Of a DNA stretch of 64,000 bases, positions 1-9,149 are shown piece by piece; positions within the stretch are counted from its first letter, which is position 1, and every line of letters starts with the position of its first letter. Below the pieces are notes generated by a model. It was not told where the DNA came from and did no database searches. It was given only the letters and a program-made list of their open reading frames with translations. The position numbers and the translations under genes are program-made. Source of the stretch: Billgrantia zhangzhouensis (GTDB taxonomy: Bacteria; Pseudomonadota; Gammaproteobacteria; Pseudomonadales; Halomonadaceae); NCBI RefSeq assembly GCF_021404465.1, contig NZ_JABFTT010000008.1:171031-235030 (forward strand). The letters run 5' to 3'.

Positions 1-1
1 C

Positions 2-733
2 GACGTCGACGGTGTCTACACCACCGACCCTCGGGTCTGCTCGAAGGCGCAGCGCCTCGACACCATCACCGTCGAGGAGATGCTGGAGCTGGCGAGCCTT
101 GGCTCCAAGGTGTTGCAGATCCGCTCGGTGGAATTCGCCGGCAAGTACAATGTCCCGCTGCGCGTGCTGTCCAGTTTTCAGGATGGCCCCGGTACCCTGA
201 TCGTTGCTGAATCCGACCAAGACGAGGACTCTATGGAAGAACCGCTGATCTCAGGCATCGCCTTCACCGCCAGCGAGGCCAAGCTGACGCTGCTCCACAC
301 GCCGGACGTGCCTGGCGTCGCCTCGCGCATTCTCGGACCGATCGCCGATGCCAACATCGAAGTCGACATGATCGTGCAGAACGTGGCGCCTGCCGGTGAC
401 TACACCGACTTTACCTTCACCGTGGCCAAGGGGGATTACAAGAAGACCCTCAAGATTATCGAGGATCAGGTGATCCCTGATCTGGGAGGCGGTGAGGTCA
501 ATGGCGACGACAACATCGCCAAGGTCTCGCTGGTCGGTGTGGGCATGCGCTCACATGCCGGCGTAGCGTCCAAGATGTTTCGCGTCCTGGCTGACGAGAA
601 CATCAATATCCGCATGGTCTCCACCTCGGAAATCAAGATTTCGGTGGTGATCGACGAAAAACAGATGGAACTCGCCGTTCGCGCCCTGCACACCGCTTTT
701 GGTCTGGATAAGAGCGATATCGAAAGCGAATAG
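2..733 (+). CDS. lysC: Aspartate kinase, C-terminal part (5' end outside window)
   Basis: Aspartokinase phosphorylates L-aspartate, the first step to lysine, threonine, methionine and, in halophiles, ectoine. The fragment is open from base 2 and begins with the conserved DVDGVYTTDPRV segment that closes the kinase domain. Two ACT domains follow: one around the sequence TLLHTPDVPGVASRI and one around KVSLVGVGMRSHAGVASK. These are the usual allosteric sites for lysine/threonine feedback. The stop at 731-733 is followed about 250 bases later by csrA, the order common in Pseudomonas and Halomonas relatives. Assignment is firm; only the start is missing. Confidence 0.96.
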   Translation, partial: DVDGVYTTDPRVCSKAQRLDTITVEEMLELASLGSKVLQIRSVEFAGKYNVPLRVLSSFQDGPGTLIVAESDQDEDSMEEPLISGIAFTASEAKLTLLHTPDVPGVASRILGPIADANIEVDMIVQNVAPAGDYTDFTFTVAKGDYKKTLKIIEDQVIPDLGGGEVNGDDNIAKVSLVGVGMRSHAGVASKMFRVLADENINIRMVSTSEIKISVVIDEKQMELAVRALHTAFGLDKSDIESE

Positions 734-986
734 GGAAGTTACAAGAAAATTAACAAGGTACGGGCGACTAAAAGCGGTGCCTTTTCTACCCTGTTGGGAA
801 GTTGCTGCCTGGGGAAGCGACGGTCTGATGAGATTTGTACGAGCTTCCCTTCAACGCTGTCATGATGTCATGGTGGGGTTGGTGGTGGTGCACAGTAGAG
901 AAAGTGTTACATAATGCAAGCAGCAGCTTAGCGTCGATGGGATCGACGCGTATCCCGTTGCTAGTCGTCTGAGAAGGAGATCAGTC

Positions 987-1187
987 ATGCTCATCCTGAC
1001 CCGCCGTGTCGGAGAAACGCTGATGATCGGTGATGACATCACCGTGACCGTCCTTGGCGTCAAGGGCAATCAGGTCCGCATTGGCGTCAATGCCCCCAAA
1101 GATGTCGCTGTACATCGTGAAGAGATCTATCAGCGCATCCAGCGGGAGAAATCCGACGAAGAAGGGGGAAATGGTCCATCTTCGTAA
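987..1187 (+). CDS. csrA: Carbon storage regulator CsrA (RsmA)
   Basis: CsrA is a small dimeric RNA-binding protein that binds GGA-containing hairpin loops and controls translation and stability of many mRNAs. The 66-residue product starts [18 protein letters not shown] and contains [19 protein letters not shown], the full conserved core, with a variable acidic/serine tail. A good ribosome site (AGAAGGAG) lies just before the ATG. It sits between lysC and tRNA-Ser as in many gammaproteobacteria. The structured RNA candidate at 51.2-51.6 kb carries CsrA-type hairpins and could be a partner, but that is inference. Confidence 0.97.
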   Translation: MLILTRRVGETLMIGDDITVTVLGVKGNQVRIGVNAPKDVAVHREEIYQRIQREKSDEEGGNGPSS

Positions 1188-1288
1188 CGGAGCGCCGTTT
1201 CCCCGGTCCTTCCAGCGCAGGAAACAAATCACTGAATATGCTGGACAAAGGCTAGAGGAAGCGATAGGATATGCGCCGTGTCGTTGAG

Positions 1289-1387
<99 letters not shown>

Positions 1388-1414
1388 ATGTTGTCGTTGT
1401 TCGAAGCGTAATGT

Positions 1415-1491
1415 GCGCCCGTAGCTCAGCTGGATAGAGTACCTGACTACGAATCAGGTGGTCGGAGGTTCGAATCCTCCCGGGCGCGCCA
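1415..1491 (+). tRNA. tRNA-Arg (anticodon ACG), copy 1
   Basis: The 77-nt cloverleaf has acceptor GCGCCCG (1415-1421) pairing with CGGGCGC (1481-1487), encoded CCA, D-loop AGCTCAGCTGGATAGAG and anticodon stem-loop CCTGA-CTACGAA-TCAGG. The anticodon ACG is normally edited to ICG. The copy at 1584-1660 appears identical. Confidence 0.97.
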
Positions 1492-1583
1492 CGATGGGTG
1501 AGTATGAGCATGACTGGGTCATCTCTCGCCGCGCGGTTCGAAGAAAGGCATTCTGCCAGCAAGATCATCGGATCTTGCCACTA

Positions 1584-1660
1584 GCGCCCGTAGCTCAGCT
1601 GGATAGAGTACCTGACTACGAATCAGGTGGTCGGAGGTTCGAATCCTCCCGGGCGCGCCA
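1584..1660 (+). tRNA. tRNA-Arg (anticodon ACG), copy 2
   Basis: This is an apparently identical second copy of the tRNA-Arg(ACG) gene: same acceptor stem, anticodon loop CTACGAA and encoded CCA. It is separated from copy 1 by about 92 unrelated bases, which suggests tandem duplication maintained by gene conversion. A short GC-rich inverted repeat (GACCCG...CGGGTC, 1667-1692) follows directly. Confidence 0.97.
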
Positions 1661-1779
1661 GATTTCGACCCGTCCTCGTCAGAGGGCGGGTCTTCTGTCT
1701 GTGTTCCTGGCGTCTTGCGCCGGACACGCGTATCGACTAGCCGAGCCGGCATGGAGTGATGCCGGTTGCGCGATCGTTT

Positions 1780-1812
1780 GGGTGCCCTCGTGAGCCGATG
1801 GCACCCTTTTTT
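1780..1812 (+). terminator. Rho-independent terminator after the tRNA cluster
   Basis: GGGTGCC (1780-1786) pairs with GGCACCC (1800-1806), followed by six T residues. It is placed to end the tRNA transcript and lies just before the 3' end of the converging dusC gene. Confidence 0.8.
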
Positions 1813-1852
1813 ATTCCCTCCTGCTCGTTTCCCGCGGCGCCCTCTGATCGGC

Positions 1853-2872
1853 TCAGGCTATTTCGAGCCTATCGTGGGCCAACGCCGCTTCATGGGGCTG
1901 GGTAAGTCTGGCGAGCAACGTCTCGAGGTCATTGATACGCTTGACCGCCTGGAAGCGCTGGGCCGCTTCGGCATCACGCTGTCGCATGTGATTAAGCCAT
2001 TGCTTCATCAAGGATGTGACAATACGGTCGGGGAGTGTGGTACGCTGCAACGCAGCAAACTCGGTCAGGATGTGGGCGCGAGCCTGCCAGGGAGTGGCGG
2101 GCAACTGCTCGCCGGTCGCCAGCCAGTGGTGTATGCGTGGTGCCAGCCAGGGATCGGCCAGCGCGCCTCGGCCCAGCATGACGTCGTGACAGCCCGAGAG
2201 GGTACGAGCCTTCCAGTAGCCCTCGAGGCTCCAGATGTCGCCGTTGGCCACGACCGGAATGCTCAGGTGGCGGCGGATGCGGCCGATCCACTCCCAGTGA
2301 GCCGGAGGTCGGTAGCCCTCGTCTCGAGTGCGAGCATGCACGACCAACTGCGTGGCGCCGCCGTCCTCTGCGGCTTTGGCGCAGTCGAGCGCCAGAAGCC
2401 GATGCGAGAAGCCGAGGCGGATCTTGGCCGTGACCGGTATCTCGTCGCCCACGGCGGCATGCACGGCTGCTACGGCGGCATGCACCCGGCGAGGGTCGTG
2501 TAGCAGCGAGGCGCCGCCGTCATGGCGGTTGACCAGCTTGGCCGGGCAGCCGAAATTGAGATCGATGGCGGTGGCGCCGAGTTTTCTCGCCTGTTCGGCA
2601 TTGGTCGCCAGCGCCGCTGGATCGCTGCCGAGCAGTTGCAGCGCCACCGGCACGCCTGAAGGCGTCGTCACGCTCTCGTTGAGTTCGGGACAGTGACGCA
2701 GGAAGACCTTGGGTGGCAGGCGGGCATCGACGACGCGGACGAATTCCGTCACCGTCCAGTCGAAGCCGGGCTGGCGGGTCAGCAGGTCGCGGGTATGAGC
2801 ATCGATCACGCCCTCCATGGGGGCGAGGCCGATCCTGCCTTGTAGTAAAAAAACAACGTTGGCTTCCACCAT
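1853..2872 (-). CDS. dusC: tRNA-dihydrouridine(16) synthase DusC
   Basis: This FMN-dependent enzyme reduces uridine 16 in the D-loop of tRNAs. The N-terminal motif LAPMEGVIDAHTRDLL, the TEFVRVVD segment and DLNFGCPAKLVNRHDGGASLL (catalytic Cys in the GCPAK loop) match the DusC subfamily; TAKIRLGF, VVHARTRDEGY and NGDIWS are FMN-barrel motifs. About 339 residues from the ATG at 2872, slightly longer than E. coli DusC (315); another in-frame ATG is at 2893, and no strong ribosome site decides between them. It is transcribed divergently from the oad operon. Confidence 0.92.
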   Translation of the reverse strand: MVEANVVFLLQGRIGLAPMEGVIDAHTRDLLTRQPGFDWTVTEFVRVVDARLPPKVFLRHCPELNESVTTPSGVPVALQLLGSDPAALATNAEQARKLGATAIDLNFGCPAKLVNRHDGGASLLHDPRRVHAAVAAVHAAVGDEIPVTAKIRLGFSHRLLALDCAKAAEDGGATQLVVHARTRDEGYRPPAHWEWIGRIRRHLSIPVVANGDIWSLEGYWKARTLSGCHDVMLGRGALADPWLAPRIHHWLATGEQLPATPWQARAHILTEFAALQRTTLPDRIVTSLMKQWLNHMRQRDAEAAQRFQAVKRINDLETLLARLTQPHEAALAHDRLEIA

Positions 2873-2981
2873 AGGTCGCTTGCAATCTACCATGAGTGGG
2901 GGGTTATATGGCCGACTTGAAAGCTTATCGGCATGTTGGCGTCAGTTCGCCAATAAGTCGCGAAGAATAAGGGGATAATGC

Positions 2982-3230
2982 ATGCGGGACGAACAGCTGC
3001 TACTGGATGGCTTGGCCCTGATGGGGGTCGGCATGGGGGTCGTTTTTGTTTTTCTTACGCTCCTCGTGCTCGTCACCACCCTGATGTCATGGGTCGTATG
3101 CCGCCTGGCGCCGGCCACTCCTCCAGCTCCCGCACCCGTCTCCAAACCCTCTGGTCGTGCGGACGACGCGGAGCTGATGGTCGCCATCACTGCCGCCATC
3201 CATCGCTACCGCCGCCGTCATCGCTGCTGA
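2982..3230 (+). CDS. oadG: Oxaloacetate decarboxylase gamma chain
   Basis: This small membrane subunit of the Na+-translocating oxaloacetate decarboxylase anchors and assembles the alpha and beta subunits. The 82-residue product has one hydrophobic helix (about residues 10-40: GLALMGVGMGVVFVFLTLLV), a proline/alanine-rich linker, and a C-terminus with AITAAIHRYRRRH, the family signature of the cytosolic tail. It is first of the three-gene operon oadG-oadA-oadB. A leaderless-looking AT-rich gap of about 90-110 bases separates it from dusC and should hold the shared promoter region. Confidence 0.9.
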   Translation: MRDEQLLLDGLALMGVGMGVVFVFLTLLVLVTTLMSWVVCRLAPATPPAPAPVSKPSGRADDAELMVAITAAIHRYRRRHRC

Positions 3231-3289
3231 TCGACGCCGCAACGGCCGCCAATACTACTACATAACATGCCATTCACGGGATCATTGTC

Positions 3290-5116
3290 ATGAGTGAGAC
3301 CAACCGCCCGCTGGGCATCACCGACGTCGTCCTGCGCGACGCTCACCAGTCGCTATTCGCCACTCGCATGCGCCTCGACGACATGCTACCGATCGCCGAG
3401 AAGCTCGATCGGGTGGGCTTCTGGTCACTGGAGTCCTGGGGCGGCGCCACCTTCGACGCTTGTATCCGCTACCTCGGCGAGGATCCGTGGGAGCGGATAC
3501 GGGCGTTGAAGGAGGCCATGCCGAACACGCCGCAGCAGATGCTGCTGCGCGGACAGAACCTGCTCGGCTACCGCCATTATGCCGACGATGTGGTCGATCG
3601 TTTCGTCGAGCGTGCCAAGACCAACGGCGTCGATGTGTTCCGTGTGTTCGATGCCATGAACGACCCGCGCAACCTGGAACGGGCCATCCAGGCCGTGCGC
3701 AAGGTGGGCGGTCACGCACAGGGCACCATCTCCTATACCGTGAGCCCGGTGCACACTCTCGACAGTTGGGTGGAACTCGCCGAGACCATCGCCGCCATGG
3801 GCGCCGATTCCCTGGCGATCAAGGACATGGCCGGTCTGCTGGCGCCCTACGATGCCTATGAGCTGGTCACGCGGCTGAAGAAGACGCTGTCGATTCCGAT
3901 CCACATGCAGTGCCATGCCACCACTGGCATGTCTACCGCCACGATTCTCAAGGCGGTGGAAGCCGGCATCGACAACGTCGACACGGCGATCTCCTCCATG
4001 TCGATGACCTACGGCCACAGCCCTACCGAATCGGTGGTGGCGATCCTCAAGGGCACCGGGCGCGATACTAATCTCGATCTCGAGCTGCTCGAGGAGATCG
4101 CCGGCTACTTCCGCGAGGTGCGCAAGAAGTACGCTGACTTCGAAGGCTCGCTCAAGGGCATCGATTCGCGCATCCTGGTCGCCCAGGTGCCGGGCGGCAT
4201 GCTGACCAACATGGAGAGCCAGCTCAAGGAGCAGGGCGCCGGCGACAAGCTCGATGACGTGCTTGCCGAGATTCCACGCGTCCGCGAAGACCTGGGTTTC
4301 ATTCCGCTGGTGACGCCCACCTCACAGATCGTCGGCACCCAGGCGGTGATGAACGTGATGATGGGCGAACGCTACAAGTCGATTTCCAAGGAGGTCCAGG
4401 CGCTGCTCAAGGGTGAGTATGGCGCCGCCCCGGCCCTGTTCGACAAGGCGCTGCAGGGCCGTGTGCTGGAAGGCGGCGAGCCGATCACCTGTCGTCCTGC
4501 CGATCTGCTCGAGCCTGAAATGGAGCGCCTGGCTATCGAACTCAAGGACAAGGCCAAGGCCGACGGTATCCGCCTCGCCGAGGGCGAGCGCGAGATAGAC
4601 GACGTGCTGACCTACGCGCTGTTCCCGCAGATGGGGCTCAAGTTCCTCAAGAACCGCGACGACCCCGATGCCTTCGAACCAGCCCCCCAGGCGCCGGGCC
4701 AGGAGTCGTCCAGCGCCAACCTGCCGGTCTCTTCAGCGCAGGGGGCCAAGGTGCCCACGGCTCCCGCCGCAGCGCCCGCCGGCCCCGAGACCTATACCGT
4801 CACGGTCAACGGCAAGCAGTATGTGGTCGAGGTCGCCGAAGGCGGCGAGATCGGCGCGATTCAGGAGCAGGTTCAACCCCAGGCCGCTGCTCTGACAGCG
4901 TCGAGCGGTGAAACGATCACCGCCCCGCTGGCCGGCAACATTTTCAAGGTCAACGTGCGCCCGGGCGATACGGTCGCGGAGGGCGACGTGGTAATCATCC
5001 TGGAAGCCATGAAGATGGAGACCGAAGTGCGTGCCGCCAGCGGTGGCACCGTCTCCGAGGTCAAGGTTGGCGAGGGCGACAGCGTCGCCGTCGGCGACGT
5101 CCTGATCGTGCTGTAA
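3290..5116 (+). CDS. oadA: Oxaloacetate decarboxylase alpha chain (carboxyltransferase + biotin carrier)
   Basis: The alpha subunit transfers the carboxyl group of oxaloacetate to biotin; decarboxylation of carboxybiotin by OadB then drives Na+ export. Its 608 residues contain an N-terminal HMGL-like TIM barrel ([16 protein letters not shown], metal and substrate residues; [22 protein letters not shown]). A conserved carboxylase domain follows, then a Pro/Ala-rich linker at about 460-500 and a C-terminal biotinyl domain with EAMKMET, biotin attached at about Lys575. Length and architecture are typical. Confidence 0.96.
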   Translation: MSETNRPLGITDVVLRDAHQSLFATRMRLDDMLPIAEKLDRVGFWSLESWGGATFDACIRYLGEDPWERIRALKEAMPNTPQQMLLRGQNLLGYRHYADDVVDRFVERAKTNGVDVFRVFDAMNDPRNLERAIQAVRKVGGHAQGTISYTVSPVHTLDSWVELAETIAAMGADSLAIKDMAGLLAPYDAYELVTRLKKTLSIPIHMQCHATTGMSTATILKAVEAGIDNVDTAISSMSMTYGHSPTESVVAILKGTGRDTNLDLELLEEIAGYFREVRKKYADFEGSLKGIDSRILVAQVPGGMLTNMESQLKEQGAGDKLDDVLAEIPRVREDLGFIPLVTPTSQIVGTQAVMNVMMGERYKSISKEVQALLKGEYGAAPALFDKALQGRVLEGGEPITCRPADLLEPEMERLAIELKDKAKADGIRLAEGEREIDDVLTYALFPQMGLKFLKNRDDPDAFEPAPQAPGQESSSANLPVSSAQGAKVPTAPAAAPAGPETYTVTVNGKQYVVEVAEGGEIGAIQEQVQPQAAALTASSGETITAPLAGNIFKVNVRPGDTVAEGDVVIILEAMKMETEVRAASGGTVSEVKVGEGDSVAVGDVLIVL

Positions 5117-5129
5117 GGGCCTGCGTTCC

Positions 5130-6452
5130 ATGGACAAGCTATTGACCCTGTGGGAGGGCTCCGGCCTCTACAATCTGACCCTAGGCCAGGCGGCCATGAT
5201 CCTGGTGGGGCTGGTGCTGCTCTACCTGGCCATCGCCAAGAAGTTCGAGCCGCTGCTGCTGGTGCCGATCGGTTTTGGCGGCATTCTCGCCAACATTCCC
5301 GAAGCCGGGCTGGCGATCTCGGCGCTGGACCAAGCCATCGAGGTGGCTCGCCCGGCGGTGTTGCAGCAGATCGCCGCCGCACTGGGGGCCACCCTCGATC
5401 CGCTGACGGACGTGGAGACATGGCGCGCCTCGCTCAAGCTGCTGGCCCATGACAGTGCCTCGCCCGATCAACTGCGGGCCGCTCGTGACGTGGCGGTCAA
5501 CGTCGGTTACAGCGACGGCATGCTCTACGTCTTCTACTCCGTTGCCGTGGCCTCCGGCATTGCCCCGCTGCTGATCTTCATGGGCGTGGGGGCGATGACC
5601 GACTTCGGCCCACTGCTGGCCAATCCGCGTACCCTGTTCCTGGGGGCAGCGGCGCAGTTCGGCATCTTCGCCACGCTGTTCGGTGCGGTGGGGCTGTCAT
5701 CGCTCGGGATCATGGACTTCTCGCTGCAACAGGCTGCCGCCATTGGCATCATCGGCGGTGCCGACGGCCCCACCTCGATCTACGTCTCGAGCGTGTTGGC
5801 ACCGGAGCTGCTCGGCGCCATCGCCGTCGCTGCCTACGCCTACATGGCGCTGGTGCCGATGATCCAGCCGCCGATCATGCGACTGCTCACCACCCGGCGT
5901 GAGCGTGAGATCACCATGACCCAACTGCGTCCGGTCTCCAAGCTGGAAAAGATCGTCTTCCCGCTGTCGTTGCTACTGCTGGTGGCCCTGTTTCTGCCCG
6001 ATGCCGCGCCGTTGCTGGGCATGTTCTGCTTTGGCAACCTGATGCGCGAATGCGGCGTGGTGGAGCGTCTCACCGATACCGCCCAGAACGCACTGATCAA
6101 TATCGTCACCATCGTGCTCGGCTTGTCCGTGGGTTCCAAGCTCATGGCCGAGAGCTTCCTGGCCATGGAAACGCTGGGGATCATGGGGCTGGGCATCGTG
6201 GCATTTGCCATCGGCACCGCGGCTGGCGTGCTGATGGCCAAGCTGATGAATCTGGTCAGCCGTATGCCGATCAACCCTCTGATCGGTTCGGCGGGGGTCT
6301 CGGCGGTGCCCATGGCCGCACGGGTGTCCAACAAGATCGGCCTCGAAGCCAATCCGCATAATTTCCTGCTGATGCATGCCATGGGCCCCAATGTGGCCGG
6401 CGTGATCGGCTCGGCGGTGGCAGCGGGGGTAATGATCAAGTACCTGGGCTGA
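5130..6452 (+). CDS. oadB: Oxaloacetate decarboxylase beta chain (Na+ pump)
   Basis: This integral membrane subunit decarboxylates carboxybiotin and exports Na+. The 440-residue product is strongly hydrophobic with many transmembrane segments. It contains the conserved [24 protein letters not shown] region (Asp in GGADGPT implicated in Na+ transport), [13 protein letters not shown], and [22 protein letters not shown] near the C-terminus. It starts 13 bases after oadA, so the two are likely co-translated, and a strong terminator follows. A Na+ pump fits a marine or halophilic lifestyle. Confidence 0.95.
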   Translation: MDKLLTLWEGSGLYNLTLGQAAMILVGLVLLYLAIAKKFEPLLLVPIGFGGILANIPEAGLAISALDQAIEVARPAVLQQIAAALGATLDPLTDVETWRASLKLLAHDSASPDQLRAARDVAVNVGYSDGMLYVFYSVAVASGIAPLLIFMGVGAMTDFGPLLANPRTLFLGAAAQFGIFATLFGAVGLSSLGIMDFSLQQAAAIGIIGGADGPTSIYVSSVLAPELLGAIAVAAYAYMALVPMIQPPIMRLLTTRREREITMTQLRPVSKLEKIVFPLSLLLLVALFLPDAAPLLGMFCFGNLMRECGVVERLTDTAQNALINIVTIVLGLSVGSKLMAESFLAMETLGIMGLGIVAFAIGTAAGVLMAKLMNLVSRMPINPLIGSAGVSAVPMAARVSNKIGLEANPHNFLLMHAMGPNVAGVIGSAVAAGVMIKYLG

Positions 6453-6468
6453 GCGACACGGAACGGAA

Positions 6469-6501
6469 GGAGCCCGCCAGCGCGAGCTGGCGGGCTCCTT
6501 T
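6469..6501 (+). terminator. Terminator of the oadGAB operon
   Basis: A perfect 13-bp stem, GGAGCCCGCCAGC (6469-6481) with GCTGGCGGGCTCC (6486-6498), GCGA loop and a short T tail. The converging ferredoxin gene ends 50 bases beyond it. Confidence 0.85.
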
Positions 6502-6553
6502 GCGTCGTGCTCGTGTGCAATCTGGCGACCTCACCTCAACGGCGGGCGTGCGC

Positions 6554-6895
6554 TCATGATGTCGTTACGCTACCGGCACGGCTCTGACTGGTAGTGGTGG
6601 CCGGGCTCTCCTGTGCCAGCTCGAGATCTTCTTCCACCCATAGCTGGCAGGCCAGGCGATAACCTTGCTCGAGACGCGTGCCAAGCATCTTCTTTTCCTT
6701 CCAGTTCGGCTCTGGCAGAGCTTCGCTGCCCTTGATCACCTTGCACATGCACTTGGCGCACTTTCCCATGCCGCAGCCGTAGCTGAGGTGGGGGTAGGGA
6801 AACTGGCGGATTCCGGCGCGCACGACCAGGTTGGTGTTGGGCTGGACTTCGCCTTCGAAGACTTCGCCGTTCTTGTGAATCTTGATCAGGGGCAT
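6554..6895 (-). CDS. Plant-type [2Fe-2S] ferredoxin (Fd1)
   Basis: A soluble electron carrier of about 113 residues. The cluster-binding pattern is visible as YGCGMGKCAKCMCKV (C-x4-C-x2-C) plus the distal Cys in YRLACQLW, residues about 40-90. It is similar in layout, though clearly different in sequence, to the second ferredoxin at 13.3-13.7 kb. A GTG at 6904 is in frame, but the ATG at 6895 has AGGTG seven bases upstream and is preferred. Upstream lies a GGTATACC palindrome (6980-6987) shared with other promoters of this region, suggesting joint control with the oxidase cluster. Its redox partner is unknown. Confidence 0.85.
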   Translation of the reverse strand: MPLIKIHKNGEVFEGEVQPNTNLVVRAGIRQFPYPHLSYGCGMGKCAKCMCKVIKGSEALPEPNWKEKKMLGTRLEQGYRLACQLWVEEDLELAQESPATTTSQSRAGSVTTS

Positions 6896-6978
6896 GACAT
6901 TCACCTAGCTCGTTGTCGTCGTGGCGCGCTTCAGGTTCCAGGAGGCTCTAGGGCGCGCGAAAGGAGTTTTATGGCATA

Positions 6979-6988
6979 TGGTATACCG
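6979..6988. promoter_or_regulatory. GGTATACC palindromic operator candidate (Fd1 promoter)
   Basis: TGGTATACCG contains the perfect 8-bp palindrome GGTATACC at 6980-6987, about 85 bases before the Fd1 start. The same core recurs at 9113, 9880, 17807 and 18015. It resembles operators of FCD-type GntR regulators, which favour a GT...AC core. Confidence 0.6.
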
Positions 6989-7035
6989 TGTTCCATAGAA
7001 TTGGTTTCGTCAACCCTCGATTCCTCCTTCTGCTA

Positions 7036-7071
7036 CGGAAAACGACACCCTGGCGCCTCGGCCAGGGTGTC
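7036..7071 (-). terminator. Terminator of the permease gene
   Basis: On the minus strand, GACACCCTGGC pairs with GCCAGGGTGTC (7044-7054 with 7061-7071, perfect 11 bp), followed by GTTTTCC. It lies just past the stop codon of the permease at 7087. Confidence 0.8.
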
Positions 7072-7086
7072 GCGAAGCCGAGAAGG

Positions 7087-8565
7087 CTAGAGCAGCACTA
7101 TCGCGAGCAGGCATGCCGCGACGATACCGGAGATCACCGGCACGAAGTTGCGTCGTACCAGAGCCGAGGGGCTGACACCGGCAATGCCGGCGTCGGCCGC
7201 CACGCCGAAGGCCCAGGCCGCCAATGTGCCCCCACCAGCGAAGATCGCCGCAACCTGGCCGAGGGCGGCCAGCACATGCACGTCGACCCCAGCACCGGTG
7301 CCCAGGGCGCCGGACAGCGAGCCCACCAGCGGCAGGCCGGAGAAGCCCGAGCCATCCATGCCGGAGAGCAGGCCGATGAACGCCATGCCAAAGGTCAGCA
7401 GGAAGACATTACCGTCAATGTAATGGCCGATATTGTGGCCGATGTCGAACAGGTAGCCGGCGGCGCTGGCGCCGATCACCTGTGAGGAGTGCTCGGGATG
7501 GCCGAGGAAGAAGAAGCCGGCGATCGGGATGATCGGGGCGAAGATTTTGATGGCGAAGAAGAAGCCCTCGCGGGTATAGGTGCTGATGCCGTCCAGGGCG
7601 TGGTGCCCATGGGCGGCGAATGAAGAGAGCACCAGCAACACGGTGGCCGTGCCGCCCAGTAATGCCGTGGCGCCGCCGCCGCGGATCGCCTGGTCGTGCA
7701 GGAACAGCGCGCGATAGATCATCAGCCCCGCGATGCCGAGCAGGATGACCGGCACGGCGACGGCAAAGACGCGTGCATAGGGGCCGGCGGCCGGCTCATC
7801 CACCTCCTTGACGGTGTCGGCCTGAACGGCGGCGGCTCCTGCCGAGCGGGGACCGAAGATTTCATCGGCCTTGGGCGCTCCGAGCGCACCGGAGCGCATA
7901 TCACGGCGCAGGTGAGTGCAGGCGAGGGTGATTGCCACCACGCCCACTACCAGGGAGAACAGCAGGGTATAGGGCACCAGAGTGGTGGTTTCGATACCGG
8001 CGGCACCGGCGGTCAGGCGGCTGGCGCCCTGGATCACCGGGTCGGCGGAGAGCGCCATGCCGTGACCGAACAGATTCACCGCCATGGCGGCACCGATGGC
8101 CGGCAGGCCCACCTGCATGGCCACGGGGATCAGCACGGTGCCGACCAGTGCCACGGCCGGGGTTGGCCAGAAGAAGGCGGCGGCGATGTACATGGTGATG
8201 CCGACGACGAAGAACGCGGTCCAGGGGCCGACCATCAGCTTCTTCATTGGTGCCACCATCAAGCGATCGGCCCCCTGATGCTGGAGCGACTTGAGCATGG
8301 CGACCATCAGCGCGATGACCAGCATGATGTCGAAGAGCTCGGTGCCGGCATTGAGCAGGGCACGGAAAACCACCTGAACGGCGAAGATAAGCTGGTTGAG
8401 TCCACCCTCGTGAGGAGCTTCGGCCAGTAGGCCCAGCATGAAGATACCGGCAATGGAGGGGATGATCACACCCTTGCGGAAGCCGATGGAAACGAATATC
8501 GCCAGGATCACCAGGAGAAAGACCCAGTGCGAGGCGGTGAGAGGTACCTGTTCGAGTTGTTCCAT
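7087..8565 (-). CDS. Putative permease of the ion transporter (IT) superfamily
   Basis: A 492-residue polytopic membrane protein with about 12 hydrophobic segments and a soluble loop of about 40 residues in the middle (around ADEIFGPRSAGAAAVQADTV). Two-fold layout, glycine-rich re-entrant stretches (FWPTPAVALVGTVLIPVAMQ; GMDGSGFSGLPLVGSLSG) and length are as in anion/carboxylate permeases of the IT superfamily (GntP/Dcu/CitM-like). I cannot assign a substrate. It sits inside the GntR-controlled catabolic region, so it probably imports the compound processed by the creatininase-family and oxidase enzymes. The leader carries a repeated TTGTCGT element (8574-8587). Confidence 0.75.
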   Translation of the reverse strand: MEQLEQVPLTASHWVFLLVILAIFVSIGFRKGVIIPSIAGIFMLGLLAEAPHEGGLNQLIFAVQVVFRALLNAGTELFDIMLVIALMVAMLKSLQHQGADRLMVAPMKKLMVGPWTAFFVVGITMYIAAAFFWPTPAVALVGTVLIPVAMQVGLPAIGAAMAVNLFGHGMALSADPVIQGASRLTAGAAGIETTTLVPYTLLFSLVVGVVAITLACTHLRRDMRSGALGAPKADEIFGPRSAGAAAVQADTVKEVDEPAAGPYARVFAVAVPVILLGIAGLMIYRALFLHDQAIRGGGATALLGGTATVLLVLSSFAAHGHHALDGISTYTREGFFFAIKIFAPIIPIAGFFFLGHPEHSSQVIGASAAGYLFDIGHNIGHYIDGNVFLLTFGMAFIGLLSGMDGSGFSGLPLVGSLSGALGTGAGVDVHVLAALGQVAAIFAGGGTLAAWAFGVAADAGIAGVSPSALVRRNFVPVISGIVAACLLAIVLL

Positions 8566-8725
8566 GTTGCACCTTGTCGTGTCGTCAGGCTTGGCGATGG
8601 CGGCGCCGAGGGTGTCGGGCGGCTCATCGACTGCTTGTAGTTGTCGGTTACTGCATTGCCACGGTTGTCGTTGCCTTGCATGTCACGAAAGTGGTGCTTT
8701 GACATCTTTCGCACATGTCATTCAC
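8566..8725. other. Leader and promoter region of the permease gene
   Basis: No gene is visible. The stretch holds the TTGTCGT-type leader element close to the permease start and, further upstream, the remnant of a chromate transporter gene. No GGTATACC core is seen here, unlike the other units of the cluster. Confidence 0.5.
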
Positions 8726-8974
8726 TCATCTCGGCGGTTGTCGCATTGGTCTCTCCTGTCTCGATGGGTGGCTTTCCATGGGGGATCGGTCGTTGTCTTC
8801 TAGCCCAGCAGCAAGCCGCCGTAGGACATTGGAGAACACTTCATTCTTCAGCCAGGCATGCCGCTTGACCGCCTTTTGGTGTACCAAATGCATTGCCGAA
8901 GGCCCGCCATCGAACCCGAGAAGGTTAATCCGAAGGAAGGAGAAGAACAGCTTGCCCTGTTGAGATGTCGTCAT
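8726..8974 (-). pseudogene. Truncated chromate-type transporter remnant (chrA fragment)
   Basis: The first 55 or so residues read FLRINLLGFDGGPSAMHL followed by VHQKAVKRHAWLKNEVFSNVL. This aligns without gaps to the N-terminus of the intact ChrA-family protein at 23368-23940 (FTRVGLLGFGGGPSMIPL, then VQQEVVKRHAWLSDEEFADIL). Beyond that the sequence is unrelated and the reading frame stops after 82 codons; a functional half-protein needs about 180. It is divergent from a gntR gene exactly as the intact chrA is at 24 kb. I read it as the decayed remains of a duplicated chrA-gntR module. Confidence 0.75.
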
Positions 8975-9061
8975 GTCAAGGGGTTCCTTTCCGGCATTCC
9001 AAGAATAATTTCATTAAAAACAGTAAATTACTTAATTATGTGATGGCTTTTCCATGGAAAT

Positions 9062-9086
9062 AATCGATTATTTGGTCTAGAGTATG
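9062..9086. promoter_or_regulatory. AATCGATTATT element upstream of gntR copy 1
   Basis: AATCGATTATT (9062-9072) followed by TCTAGAGTATGG closely matches the element upstream of the paralogous gntR at 24014-24039 (AATCGATTATT, then GCTAGAATATAGG). AATCGATT is itself palindromic. This is likely the autoregulatory operator or shared promoter of the two paralogous modules. Confidence 0.6.
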
Positions 9087-9111
9087 GTCACGCGAGACAA
9101 ATCGTCAAGAA

Positions 9112-9121
9112 AGGTATACCA
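9112..9121. promoter_or_regulatory. GGTATACC operator candidate (gntR copy 1 promoter)
   Basis: AGGTATACCA at 9112-9121 contains the palindrome GGTATACC, 30 bases before the ATG of gntR copy 1. Position just upstream of the start suggests repression. The same core lies before the ferredoxin, creatininase-family and oxidase genes. Confidence 0.6.
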
Positions 9122-9149
9122 AATTCCAAAAATCGAATGGAGCCACGCC

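Noticed and set aside
8875..8888. TTTGGTGTACCAAA as a further operator of the GGTATACC class
   Set aside because: It lies inside the codons of the chrA remnant (LVHQK) where the intact copy has a related GGTGCAGCAG-like sequence; the centre is not palindromic, so chance is likelier.
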